This document shows positions 25,266 to 32,790 of a stretch of DNA of 64,000 nucleotides, piece by piece. This DNA comes from Acidobacteriota bacterium (lineage in GTDB: Bacteria; Acidobacteriota; Aminicenantia; Aminicenantales; Saccharicenantaceae), in the NCBI GenBank assembly GCA_039683095.1, contig JBDKSB010000004.1, positions 18,537 to 82,536 on the forward strand, read 5' to 3'. Every line of letters begins with the position of its first letter. The first letter of the stretch is position 1. Below the pieces are notes generated by a model that saw nothing but the letters and a program-made list of their open reading frames with translations, was not told the origin of the DNA and ran no database searches. Both the position numbers and the translations under genes were made by a program.

Positions 25266-26408
25266 TCAGCCCGCGGCTTTGCCGATCGTCAGCGGGCACG
25301 GCGGCTGGGCCAGGCCGATCCCCTCCTTGAGGTAGCGGTCGTGGAGCCGCTTGTAGAACTCGTGCCGGAGCCGGTACATCTCCTCGTATTCCTTGATCCG
25401 CAGGATGACCGAGAAGCGGACCCCCAGGTCGGTGAAGGCGTTGTAGCGGATGGCCGGCTCGAAGCCGGGGATGGCCCAGGCGGGATCGGCCAGGACCTCG
25501 CGGGCGACCTCGAGCGTCACCCGCTCGACCAGGGCCAGGTCGCTGTCGAAGGCCACCGCCACGGGCAGGAACAGGCCCATCTCGGTCTTCGGCAGGTGGG
25601 TGTTGGTGTAGATGGCCGCGGCCAGCTTGCTGTTGGGCACGATGACCATGCTGTCCTCCGGGGAAAGGATGGTCGTGTTGCGCCAGGTGACGTCGCAGAC
25701 CCGGCCTTCCTGGCCGGTGTCGAGCCGGATGTAGTCGCCCGGCTGGATCTTCCGGGCCATGAGGATGTTCATCCCGGCGAAGAGGTTGGCCAGCGTGTCC
25801 TGGAAGGCCAGGGCCACGGCCAGCCCGCTGACGCCCATGGCCGTGAGCAGCGGGGCGATGGAGACGCCGAGATAATCGAGGACGATGAGGAAGGCCAGGA
25901 GGTAGACGACGAACGAGGCGAAGTTCTTGAAGATCGAGGTCGGCACGTGGACCTTGCGGTCGATGTAGACGTAGATGGCCCGGCGCGACATCCGGGTGAA
26001 GAAGATGGCCGCCGACAGGATGCCCAGGACGCCGGCCGCGCGGCGGGCCAGCATCAGCGGGTAGGGGCTCAACGGGACGATCTTGAGGACGATGCCCAGG
26101 CCGATGAGGAGGAACCACAGGACGACGAGCCCCCGCATCGACTCGACCAGGACGTCGTCCCAGAGGTTGGCGGTCCTCCTGGCCATGGCGTGGAGCGTCG
26201 AGCCGACGATCCGCTGGACGAGGAAGCCCAGCAGGAGCGCGGCGGCCAGGACGGCCAGCGTGATGAAGAGGTGCGACAGTTCGAGGGGCGGCGTCGCGAC
26301 GGCGGGCGCGGCGGCCGGCTGGGCGGCTTGCCCCGCGGCTTGCGGGACGGCCTGCGGAGCCCGGATCACGGCCTTGGCGACGGCGCTGAGGAGGATCAGG
26401 GGGTTCAT
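25266..26408 (-). CDS. MscS family mechanosensitive channel
   Basis: 380 residues. It opens under membrane tension and releases solutes on hypo-osmotic shock. The ATG at 26408 overlaps the stop of the upstream reductase gene as ATGA, so translation is probably coupled. After an Ala/Pro-rich N-terminus come transmembrane segments at about residues 40-62, 80-100 and 112-130, with another at 150-170. The pore helix TM3 region is VSIAPLLTAMGVSGLAVALAFQDTLANLFAGM, followed by the MscS beta domain (ARKIQPGDYIRLDTGQEGRVCDVTWRNTTI, SMVIVPNSKLA). A C-terminal alpha/beta domain completes the family architecture. Confidence 0.93.
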   Translation of the reverse strand: MNPLILLSAVAKAVIRAPQAVPQAAGQAAQPAAAPAVATPPLELSHLFITLAVLAAALLLGFLVQRIVGSTLHAMARRTANLWDDVLVESMRGLVVLWFLLIGLGIVLKIVPLSPYPLMLARRAAGVLGILSAAIFFTRMSRRAIYVYIDRKVHVPTSIFKNFASFVVYLLAFLIVLDYLGVSIAPLLTAMGVSGLAVALAFQDTLANLFAGMNILMARKIQPGDYIRLDTGQEGRVCDVTWRNTTILSPEDSMVIVPNSKLAAAIYTNTHLPKTEMGLFLPVAVAFDSDLALVERVTLEVAREVLADPAWAIPGFEPAIRYNAFTDLGVRFSVILRIKEYEEMYRLRHEFYKRLHDRYLKEGIGLAQPPCPLTIGKAAG

Positions 26409-28489
26409 GCGCATTTGCTCCAGCCGCAATTGATGCAGACGGGGCACTTCTCGTCGGGGAGGAGCGCGCCGCAGATCTTGCAGCGAACGGTGTAGAAGTC
26501 CTTGGCGTTGTGCTTGACCTCGCCGAAGTGCTTTTCCAGGACCTTGGCGATGGCGTCGGGGATGGACTGGATGAGGCCGCCCTCGGTGAAGACGGGCTCG
26601 GAGCCGCCGATGCCCTTGAGCTGCGCGATGACCTCCTCCGGCTCGACGCCGCTGCGCAGGGCGGTCGAGATGAGGCGGCCGAGGGCCTCGGCGTCGGCCA
26701 TCGTCGAATAGCCGCTCTTGCCGATCGAGGCGAAGACCTCGAAGGGCTTCTGGTTATGGAAGGAGATGGTGACGTAGAGGTTGCCGAAGCCGGTCTTGAT
26801 CTTGTCGGTGACCGAGGGCAGCGAGTCGGGGCGGCCCTGGGGGTGGAGGACGTCCGTGCCGTCCTTGTAGAGGACCTGGCTCTCGCGGCAGCCGTCGCGG
26901 TAGATGGTGATGCCCTTGGCCCCCAGGTCCCAGGCCAGGCGGTAGGCTTTCTCGACGTCCTCGACCGCGGCCTCGTGGGGGAAGTTGACGGTCTTGGAGA
27001 CGGAGTTGTCGACGTGCTTCTGGAAGGCCGCCTGGGTCTTGATGTGCCATTCGGGGGCGATCTCGTGGGCGGCCCGGAAGTAATCGGGCAGCGGCTTGCC
27101 GGGGTTCTTCTCCTGCCAGGCGGCGTAGAGCGGGTGGACGTCCCTGAGCTCGGCGTCGATGATCCGGGAGACGACCTCGAAGGCGAAGACGGGCTCGATC
27201 GACGAGGAGCAGCCGGCGATGCGCGAGATCGTCCCGGTCGGGGCGATGGTGAAGACCGTGGCGTTGCGCATCTTCGCGCCCCTGTAGGCCGACTGGGCGA
27301 TGGCCGGGAAGGAGCCGCGCTCGACGGCCAGGTCGCGGGAGGCGTTCGAGGCCTCGGCCCGGAGGAAGGCGGCGACCTTGTCGGCCAGGGCCAGGGCCCT
27401 GGGCGAATCGTAGCGGACCTTCATGAGCAGGAGCAGGTCGGCCCAGCCCATGACCCCGAGGCCGATGCGGCGCGTCGACCGGGTCATCTTCTCGATCTGC
27501 GGCAGCGGGTAGCGGTTGACGTCGATGACGTCGTCGAGGAAGCGGACGCCGAGGCGGATGACCGAGGCGAAACGGGCCCAGTCGAAGCGGTCCTTCGCCC
27601 GGGCGTCGTAGAAGTTGGCCAGGTTGATCGAGCCGAGGTTGCAGGACTCGTAATCGTGGAGGGGCTGCTCGCCGCAGGGGTTGGTGGCCCGGATGGGGCC
27701 GAGCCCGGCGGTCGGGTTGGCGGCGTTGACGCGGTCGATGAAGATCAGGCCGGGGTCGCCGACGGCCCAGGCGGACTCGACGATGAGCTGGAAGATCTTG
27801 CGGGCGTCCCTGCGGCCGACGGCCGCGCCGAGATGCGGATCGACGAGGTCGTACTCGGCGCCGGCCTCGAGCGCGGCCATGAAGGCGTCGGTGACGGCGA
27901 CGGAGATGTTGAAGTTCGAGACGGACGCGCCGTCGAGCTTCATCTGGACGAAAGCCTCGATGTCGGGGTGGTCGACGCGGAGGATGCCCATGTTGGCGCC
28001 GCGGCGGGTGCCGCCCTGCTTGACCGCCTCGGTCGCGGCGTCGATGACCTTGAGGAAGGAGATGGGGCCGGAGGCGACGCCCTGGGTCCGGCGGACGAAG
28101 CTGCCCTTGGGCCGGAGGCGGCTGAAGTCGAAGCCGGTGCCGCCGCCCTCCTTGTGGACGAGGGCCGCGTTCTTGACCGTCTCGAAGATGGCGTCGAGCG
28201 AGTCCTCTATGGGCAGGACGAAGCAGGCCGAGAGGCACATGCCGCGGCCGGCGCCGGTCAGGGTGGGGCTATTGGGCAGGAAATCGCGGTCGGCCATGAT
28301 CCGGAAGAAGGCCTCGGCGCAGGCCGCGCGGCCCGCCTTGGTCTTCTCGGCGCCGGCGACGTAGGAGGCGACGCGGCGGAAGAGGTCCTCGGGGGACTTG
28401 TCGACGAGCTCGCCCTGGTCGTCTTTCAGGAAGTAGCGGGCCTTGAGGATCTTGAGGGCGTTCTCGGTGAAGCCGCCGGTCAAGGGCAT
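26405..28489 (-). CDS. nrdJ: Adenosylcobalamin-dependent (class II) ribonucleotide reductase
   Basis: 694 residues. It reduces ribonucleotides to deoxyribonucleotides in the cytoplasm using a B12-derived radical, with or without oxygen. The ATG at 28489 follows GGAGA at about six bases; a TTG four codons upstream is less likely. Core motifs: NSPTLTGAGR, SACFVLPIEDSLDAIF, GGGTGFDFSRLRPKGS, GGTRRGANMGILRVDHPDI, the active-site loop RATNPCGEQPL, and TIAPTGTISRIAGCSSSIEP. A C-terminal segment has paired Cys motifs (CKICGALLP, CPVCINCGWSKC), the zinc or redox tail usual in NrdJ. No cobalamin riboswitch was recognised in the leader. Downstream MscS overlaps by four bases. Confidence 0.95.
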   Translation of the reverse strand: MPLTGGFTENALKILKARYFLKDDQGELVDKSPEDLFRRVASYVAGAEKTKAGRAACAEAFFRIMADRDFLPNSPTLTGAGRGMCLSACFVLPIEDSLDAIFETVKNAALVHKEGGGTGFDFSRLRPKGSFVRRTQGVASGPISFLKVIDAATEAVKQGGTRRGANMGILRVDHPDIEAFVQMKLDGASVSNFNISVAVTDAFMAALEAGAEYDLVDPHLGAAVGRRDARKIFQLIVESAWAVGDPGLIFIDRVNAANPTAGLGPIRATNPCGEQPLHDYESCNLGSINLANFYDARAKDRFDWARFASVIRLGVRFLDDVIDVNRYPLPQIEKMTRSTRRIGLGVMGWADLLLLMKVRYDSPRALALADKVAAFLRAEASNASRDLAVERGSFPAIAQSAYRGAKMRNATVFTIAPTGTISRIAGCSSSIEPVFAFEVVSRIIDAELRDVHPLYAAWQEKNPGKPLPDYFRAAHEIAPEWHIKTQAAFQKHVDNSVSKTVNFPHEAAVEDVEKAYRLAWDLGAKGITIYRDGCRESQVLYKDGTDVLHPQGRPDSLPSVTDKIKTGFGNLYVTISFHNQKPFEVFASIGKSGYSTMADAEALGRLISTALRSGVEPEEVIAQLKGIGGSEPVFTEGGLIQSIPDAIAKVLEKHFGEVKHNAKDFYTVRCKICGALLPDEKCPVCINCGWSKCA

Positions 28490-28543
28490 GCGGGTCTCCA
28501 ATCATTCACCCCAGATATAGTGGCGTCGCAAGGATAATACCAG

Positions 28544-28684
28544 AAAAATGGGGGACACGATACCTATTTCCTATTTTCCCGCCCGTTGAAAAAGCGGGAT
28601 ATGATACCATTATTCCCCCGGCGCGAACTCGACAATGAAGCGCAACACTTGACGCAAGAAACGGATATCATGTCCCCCATCTTC
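28544..28684. repeat. Family B inverted repeat pair, copy B1
   Basis: The left end, GGGGGACACGATACCTATTT near 28550, faces the right end ATATCATGTCCCCCAT near 28665, as imperfect inverted copies about 140 bases apart. The same GGGACACAATACC / GGTATTGTGTCCC sequence recurs at 29252 and at 35637-36109. It fills the gap between nrdJ and the divergently transcribed carbonic anhydrase-like gene. Confidence 0.75.
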
Positions 28685-28727
28685 GATTTTCTGCTAAAAT
28701 AGACGCCTTTCCGGGAAGGAGACATCA

Positions 28728-29261
28728 ATGGGCGAATTCGGCACGGCGGACAAGCTCGGTAGGCCCGAGATCGCCGCGGGCGCATGGCTGGCCCCGGGGG
28801 CGGTCCTGGTCGGCCGGATCGTGCTGGGCCGCGGCGCCAGCGTCTGGTACGGCTGCGTCCTGCGCTCGGACATGGAAGGCGCTGAGATCGAGATCGGCGA
28901 GGACTCGAACATCCAGGACGGCACGGTCGTCCACGTCGATGTCAACCTGTCCTGCCGGGTCGGGGCCCGGGTCACTGTCGGCCACGGCGCCATCCTCCAC
29001 GCCTGCACCGTCGAGGACGACGCCATGATCGCCATGGGGGCCACGGTCCTGTCCGGGGCCAAGGTCGGACGCGGTTCGATCGTCGCCGCCGGCGCCGTCG
29101 TCCCGGAAGGGATGGAGATCCCGCCCGGCGTCGTCGCCGCCGGCGTGCCGGCCAAGGTCCGCCGCGAGACTACGGATGAGGACCGCGCCCGCCTCGACCG
29201 CGCCTGGCGCATTTATCGAGCCCTGGCTGACTCGGCATCGGGCCAAGGACCGGAAAAATAG
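28728..29261 (+). CDS. Gamma-class carbonic anhydrase / hexapeptide transferase family protein
   Basis: 177 residues. GGAAGGAG precedes the ATG. It is a left-handed beta-helix of hexapeptide repeats (GAVLVGRIVLGRGASVWYGCVLRSD, IGEDSNIQDGTVVHVD, GARVTVGHGAILHACTVEDDAMIAMGATVLSGAKVGRGSIVAAGAVV). The His residues in VVHVD, VGHGA and LHAC match the metal ligands of YrdA/CaiE-type gamma-carbonic anhydrases, which bind zinc between subunits of a trimer. Whether it hydrates CO2 cannot be told from sequence. A family B repeat follows the stop almost directly. Confidence 0.9.
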   Translation: MGEFGTADKLGRPEIAAGAWLAPGAVLVGRIVLGRGASVWYGCVLRSDMEGAEIEIGEDSNIQDGTVVHVDVNLSCRVGARVTVGHGAILHACTVEDDAMIAMGATVLSGAKVGRGSIVAAGAVVPEGMEIPPGVVAAGVPAKVRRETTDEDRARLDRAWRIYRALADSASGQGPEK

Positions 29262-29329
29262 GAAATAGGTATTGTGTCCCGCATTTTTGGCAGGCGGGAA
29301 AACAGGGAACGGGTATCATGTCCCCCATT
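29252..29329. repeat. Family B direct pair, copy B2 (contains HAD start codon)
   Basis: Two related units lie head to tail: GGAAATAGGTATTGTGTCCC then GCATTTTT (29252-29287), and GGGAACGGGTATCATGTCCC then CCATT (29293-29329). The ATG inside the second unit is the start of the HAD phosphatase gene. The first unit overlaps the last codons of the preceding gene. Confidence 0.75.
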
Positions 29330-29980
29330 AAAGCGGTAATATTCGACCTGGACGGGACGCTGCTCGACACGATCGAGGACATCACCGAGGCGTCCAATCG
29401 CGTCTACGAGCCCCGCGGGCTGGGCACTTTCGGCATCGACGAGATGAAAACCCTTGTCGGCGAAGGCGCCGAGGAGCTTGTCCGCCGGGTCTTCGCCCAG
29501 CGCGGCAAGCCCTGCCCCTCCGAGGCCGCCCTGGCCGCGATCCTGAAAGACTATCGGCGCGAGTACGACGCCTGCTGGAGCGCCCACAGCCGGCCATACG
29601 CGGGCATCCCGGAGGCCCTGGCCGAACTGGCCCGCCGCGGCGTCAGGACGGCCGTGCTCTCGAATAAATCCCAGATCTTCACGGCCGCGATGGTCGAGAA
29701 GCTGCTGGCCCCTCACCGCTTCGACGTCGTCCGCGGCTCCCGGCCCGGCGTGCCCCTCAAGCCCGATCCGGCGGCGGCCCTGGCCACGGCGGTCGAGCTC
29801 GGCCTCGCCCCCGCGGCCTGCGCCTTCGTCGGCGACACCAACATCGACATGATGACGGCCCGCGCCGCCGGAATGCTGGCGGCCGGCGCCCTGTGGGGCT
29901 TCCGCACCGCCGAGGAGCTCCGCGCCAATGGCGCCGACATCCTGCTCAAGGACCCGCCGGAGCTGCTCGCTCTCCTCTAG
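29318..29980 (+). CDS. HAD family phosphatase, phosphoglycolate phosphatase-like
   Basis: 220 residues. A cytoplasmic small-molecule phosphatase of HAD subclass IA. Motif I is VIFDLDGTLLDT (nucleophile D10, acid D12). The cap domain is helical. Motif II is TAVLSNKS, the motif III Lys is in PLKPDPAAAL, and motif IV is VGDTNIDMMTARAAGM. The residue pattern is closest to Gph-type phosphatases, but substrate assignment from sequence is weak. The first residues MSPIK are encoded by the end of a family B repeat, so the original start may have been replaced. The next gene converges on it. Confidence 0.88.
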   Translation: MSPIKAVIFDLDGTLLDTIEDITEASNRVYEPRGLGTFGIDEMKTLVGEGAEELVRRVFAQRGKPCPSEAALAAILKDYRREYDACWSAHSRPYAGIPEALAELARRGVRTAVLSNKSQIFTAAMVEKLLAPHRFDVVRGSRPGVPLKPDPAAALATAVELGLAPAACAFVGDTNIDMMTARAAGMLAAGALWGFRTAEELRANGADILLKDPPELLALL

Positions 29981-30037
29981 CTTACGGCCCGTCCGGCCGG
30001 CCCATCCGGCCCCGGGCTGCCGCCTGACGGCCGTCCC

Positions 30038-31084
30038 CTACCTCTCGTATTCCTCCCGGCCGACTTGGCGCGTCAGCAGGTGCCGGACCGTATACCCCTG
30101 GAACCTCTGCCCCGCCGTCCCGGCCGCCGCGGCCAGCCTCGTTTCCGTGACGACATGCTCGTCCATCGTCACCTTCCTGACCCAGCGCCCGGCCAGATCG
30201 ATATAGATGTCGCCGACGTATTGGGATCCGCCCTCGGTGACCATATCCCGGCCGTCCGGCTGGGGCATGATCATCTTCAAGGTGCTCTCCCCCGAATCGT
30301 AGCCAACGACGGCGCAGGCCGCGCCATCGACCAGCCCGATCCCCTTGAAGGTCAGCCGGACGTCGCCGTTCCGGAAAGCCGAGCCTTCCCTGATCGCGCT
30401 CCCCAGGTTGACCGGCGGCTCGGTGAAGGCCGACGCGTGCCGGACGGTCTGACCGATCGCAGTCAGGTCCTGGATGCCTTTTCCGACCTCCACCGGCCTG
30501 GCGAACTCGTCGTTGAAAGCATGGAAATCAATGAAACTGTTGTAGATGGGATAATTCCCGATCCCCGGGATCTTCCTGCCCGTGTTCGTGACGAGGGCCT
30601 CGAACTTATCGTGCGGGATGCCCAGCACCTGGCCCTTCTCGTCCCGGCCGCTCGCGTTGCTCTTGAACACGTAGCTCCAGCCGGCGAGCGAGGGGATCGT
30701 TTCCGGCTCCCCCTCCCCGGCCCGGACGATGAACTGGCGCACGGTGTATTCGTCCCCGCCCTTGCCCGAGAGCGCCGCCGGAACGACTTTCATCTTGACC
30801 GTGTAAGTCTCGATCCCGGTCCGCCGGCCGTCGAACCCGAAATGGACGAACTCGGTCCGTTGGACGTAATAGCGGACCTCCGGCGCGACCGGCCCGGCCA
30901 GGTCGAACGGCCCGGCCAGCCCGGCCAGGCTCTTAGGCAGGCCGGTCGCAACGGCCGGCCCGGCCGGCGCGCCGGCCGACGCCGTACCGCTCCCGGCGGC
31001 GGCGGCGCCGCCGCTCGCGCCGGTCAACGCCGCCAGCGTCAGGACCGCGGCGAACAAGCTGATGAGCCGAGTTCTCTCGATCAT
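30038..31084 (-). CDS. Exported protein of unknown function
   Basis: 348 residues, family not recognised. I chose the ATG at 31084, six bases after GGAGGA. Signal peptide 1-30 (FAAVLTLAALTGASGGAAAAG), then a low-complexity Ala/Gly/Pro linker. The remainder is beta-rich with VRYYVQRTEFVHFGFDGRRTGIETYTVKMKV, VLGIPHDKFEALVTNTGRKIPG and GDIYIDLAGRWVRKVTMDEHVVTE. It looks like a periplasmic beta-barrel or lipocalin-like protein. A TATAAT (31133-31138, minus strand) lies 48 bases upstream and is the likely -10. Confidence 0.75.
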   Translation of the reverse strand: MIERTRLISLFAAVLTLAALTGASGGAAAAGSGTASAGAPAGPAVATGLPKSLAGLAGPFDLAGPVAPEVRYYVQRTEFVHFGFDGRRTGIETYTVKMKVVPAALSGKGGDEYTVRQFIVRAGEGEPETIPSLAGWSYVFKSNASGRDEKGQVLGIPHDKFEALVTNTGRKIPGIGNYPIYNSFIDFHAFNDEFARPVEVGKGIQDLTAIGQTVRHASAFTEPPVNLGSAIREGSAFRNGDVRLTFKGIGLVDGAACAVVGYDSGESTLKMIMPQPDGRDMVTEGGSQYVGDIYIDLAGRWVRKVTMDEHVVTETRLAAAAGTAGQRFQGYTVRHLLTRQVGREEYER

Positions 31085-31132
31085 ATCCACTCCTCCGTTC
31101 GTCGGGCGATCTCCGCCCCGTTATTACGCCCT

Positions 31133-31138
31133 ATTATA
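31133..31138 (-). promoter_or_regulatory. Candidate -10 box for the exported protein gene
   Basis: Perfect TATAAT on the minus strand, 48 bases before the ATG. The -35 region (near 31156-31161) does not match the consensus. Confidence 0.35.
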
Positions 31139-31401
31139 AGGTTTTTCCGATCCCGGGTTATCCTCTTCTCCGGCCCCGGCGCAAGATGCCTGCTCCGCTC
31201 CCCGATCTCCGGGTGCCGGCAACCTGACTCCTGGGCGCGTCCGGGCAAAATCGCGGCTGGGCGAACGGAGCCGCTCCGCGGGCCGTTTTCCGCGCCGCAT
31301 TCCCGGCGCCGCATTCCCGGCGCCGCCCGCCGGCGGCCCTTGACCGCGCCCGCGTCATCGCCCATGATAGGAAAGCCCGGATCCCGTAACGGAGGAAAAC
31401 C
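31139..31401. other. Non-coding gap with a 14-bp tandem repeat
   Basis: No gene seen. CGCCGCATTCCCGG occurs twice in tandem at 31293-31320, with a partial third copy. The final bases hold the ribosome binding site (ACGGAGGAAAACC) of the next gene. Confidence 0.55.
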
Positions 31402-32130
31402 ATGACCGCCAGCCGCGCCTCCCGCGTGATCATCGTGGTCATCGTCGCGCTTGCCGCTCTCTTCGCCGGATTCCTCGCCGGCAGGGCCACAGCTCCCGCC
31501 CGGCCGTCCGGCGCCGCGTCCGGCGCCGCGGCGGCCATGGCCGCTTCCCCGGCCGCTCTTATCCCGGCCACTCTGCCCTTCGCTGCCGTCCCCGACGTCC
31601 GCCAGAGCACCGGCTATACCTGCGGCGCGGCCGCGCTCCAGGCCGTCCTCGCCTATTGGGGCATCGATGAGCGCGAGGACCGGCTGGCCGCCCGCCTGCG
31701 GACCACGCCCGAAGCCGGCACTCACCCCGACGCCATCATCCGCGGCGCCCGCGAGCTCGGCCTGACCGCCGACCTCCGCGAGGGTCTGGAGATGGCCGAC
31801 CTCGAACGCGCCCTGGCCGACGGCAGGTCGGTCATCGTCGACCTCCAAGCTTGGCGCGACAGCCCGGATGCGCCCTGGACCGAGACCTGGGACGACGGCC
31901 ATTACATGGTCCTGCTGGGCATGGACGCCGCGAACCTCTATTTCGAGGACCCCTCTCTCCTCGGCGCCCGCGGCGTCATCCCCCGGGCCGAATTCGTCGA
32001 CCGCTGGCACGATTACGAGGGCGAGCCGCCCCTCGACCCGTCAGACCGGAGGTACGTGCACATGGCCATCTTCTTGAAGGGCCGATACCCGGCTCCGGCG
32101 CGTCCGGCCGCTTTCGAGCCTGTCCGCTGA
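31402..32130 (+). CDS. C39-like papain-fold peptidase, membrane-anchored
   Basis: 242 residues. CGGAGGAAAACC precedes the ATG. Residues 8-28 are a single transmembrane anchor, followed by an Ala/Pro-rich linker. The peptidase domain starts AAVPDVRQSTGYTCGAAALQAVLAYWG with the presumed nucleophile C74. The His is H167 in DDGHYMVLLGMD and the Asp is in YFEDPSLLG. The spacing and motifs are those of C39-like domains. Those fused to ABC exporters cleave double-glycine leaders; no exporter is fused here. It probably acts in the periplasm on an unknown peptide. Confidence 0.82.
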   Translation: MTASRASRVIIVVIVALAALFAGFLAGRATAPARPSGAASGAAAAMAASPAALIPATLPFAAVPDVRQSTGYTCGAAALQAVLAYWGIDEREDRLAARLRTTPEAGTHPDAIIRGARELGLTADLREGLEMADLERALADGRSVIVDLQAWRDSPDAPWTETWDDGHYMVLLGMDAANLYFEDPSLLGARGVIPRAEFVDRWHDYEGEPPLDPSDRRYVHMAIFLKGRYPAPARPAAFEPVR

Positions 32131-32144
32131 CAGGAATATCCCTG

Positions 32145-32247
32145 CCCGATCGGCTTTTTCGGGGGAAAAACGTCCCTTTTATTGATTGAAGCGCCTGCCT
32201 GATCCGTCCCATCATTTTTATTCTCTATAGCTTGCGTTAGCCAAGGC
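32145..32247 (+). repeat. Family A element, copy A2 (right part only)
   Basis: Right terminus TTGCGTTAGCCAAGGC at 32232-32247. Leftwards it keeps one T5/A5 hairpin (CTTTTTCGGGGGAAAAACG near 32153) and CATTTTTAT as in A1. The left terminus is absent. This is the one copy whose right end does not face a gene end: the PilZ gene starts 165 bases on. The rest of the 281-base gap (32131-32411) holds a C-rich run and no gene. Confidence 0.7.
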
Positions 32248-32411
32248 GCCTTTGAAAGGGGGCCCTCTCTTCTGGGGTCAGGGGAGGGGACGGATATTCC
32301 CCCCCCCAATCACCCCCAGCGGCGATGGACGGCTTCCCAGCCCGCCTTAAAATCGGTCCGTAGTCACGATCGCCGGGCCTTGTCCGGCACGGGGACCGAA
32401 CAGAGAACGCC

Positions 32412-32780
32412 ATGCGAGAGAACAGGAAAGACAAGCGGATCGCCGAGGAGAACCGGGTGACGATCGAGCTCGCCGGTCCCTCCCCCGCCGACGAGCCGCG
32501 CCTCGTCAACGCGCTGACCAAGGACATCTCCCTCGGCGGCGCCCGGATCGTCACCGACCGGTTCTTCGAGGTCGGCTCCTCGCTCCGCATGACGCTCTAC
32601 CTGTCCAAGTCCAAACAGATCGTCAAGGCCCGGGCCGACGTGCGCTGGAACCGGATGATCGAGGACGGCCTCTACGAGATGGGGGTCGAATTCGAGCACG
32701 GCATCCCGACCGGCGTCCTGGTCCTCATCAATCATCTTTACGGCAAGGGGCAGGCGATTCCCTCGTCCGTCCAGTTCTAA
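32412..32780 (+). CDS. PilZ domain protein (c-di-GMP binding)
   Basis: 122 residues, a stand-alone PilZ domain. The two ligand motifs are present: an Arg-rich N-terminal stretch (RKDKR at 5-9, R15) and DISLGGARI with D38, S40 and G42-G43. The rest forms the PilZ barrel (LRMTLYLSKSKQIVKARADVRWNRMI, YEMGVEFEH). It should sense cyclic di-GMP and act on a partner in motility, surface attachment or polysaccharide production. The coiled-coil protein gene follows after ten bases, probably as a pair. No good Shine-Dalgarno precedes the ATG. Confidence 0.88.
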   Translation: MRENRKDKRIAEENRVTIELAGPSPADEPRLVNALTKDISLGGARIVTDRFFEVGSSLRMTLYLSKSKQIVKARADVRWNRMIEDGLYEMGVEFEHGIPTGVLVLINHLYGKGQAIPSSVQF

Positions 32781-32790
32781 AGGAGGTCCC

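Noticed and set aside
28490..28727. Cobalamin riboswitch upstream of nrdJ
   Set aside because: The leader is short and filled by a family B repeat; no B12-box sequence was seen.
31293..31324. Short tandem repeat as a CRISPR
   Set aside because: Two adjacent 14-bp units with no spacers.
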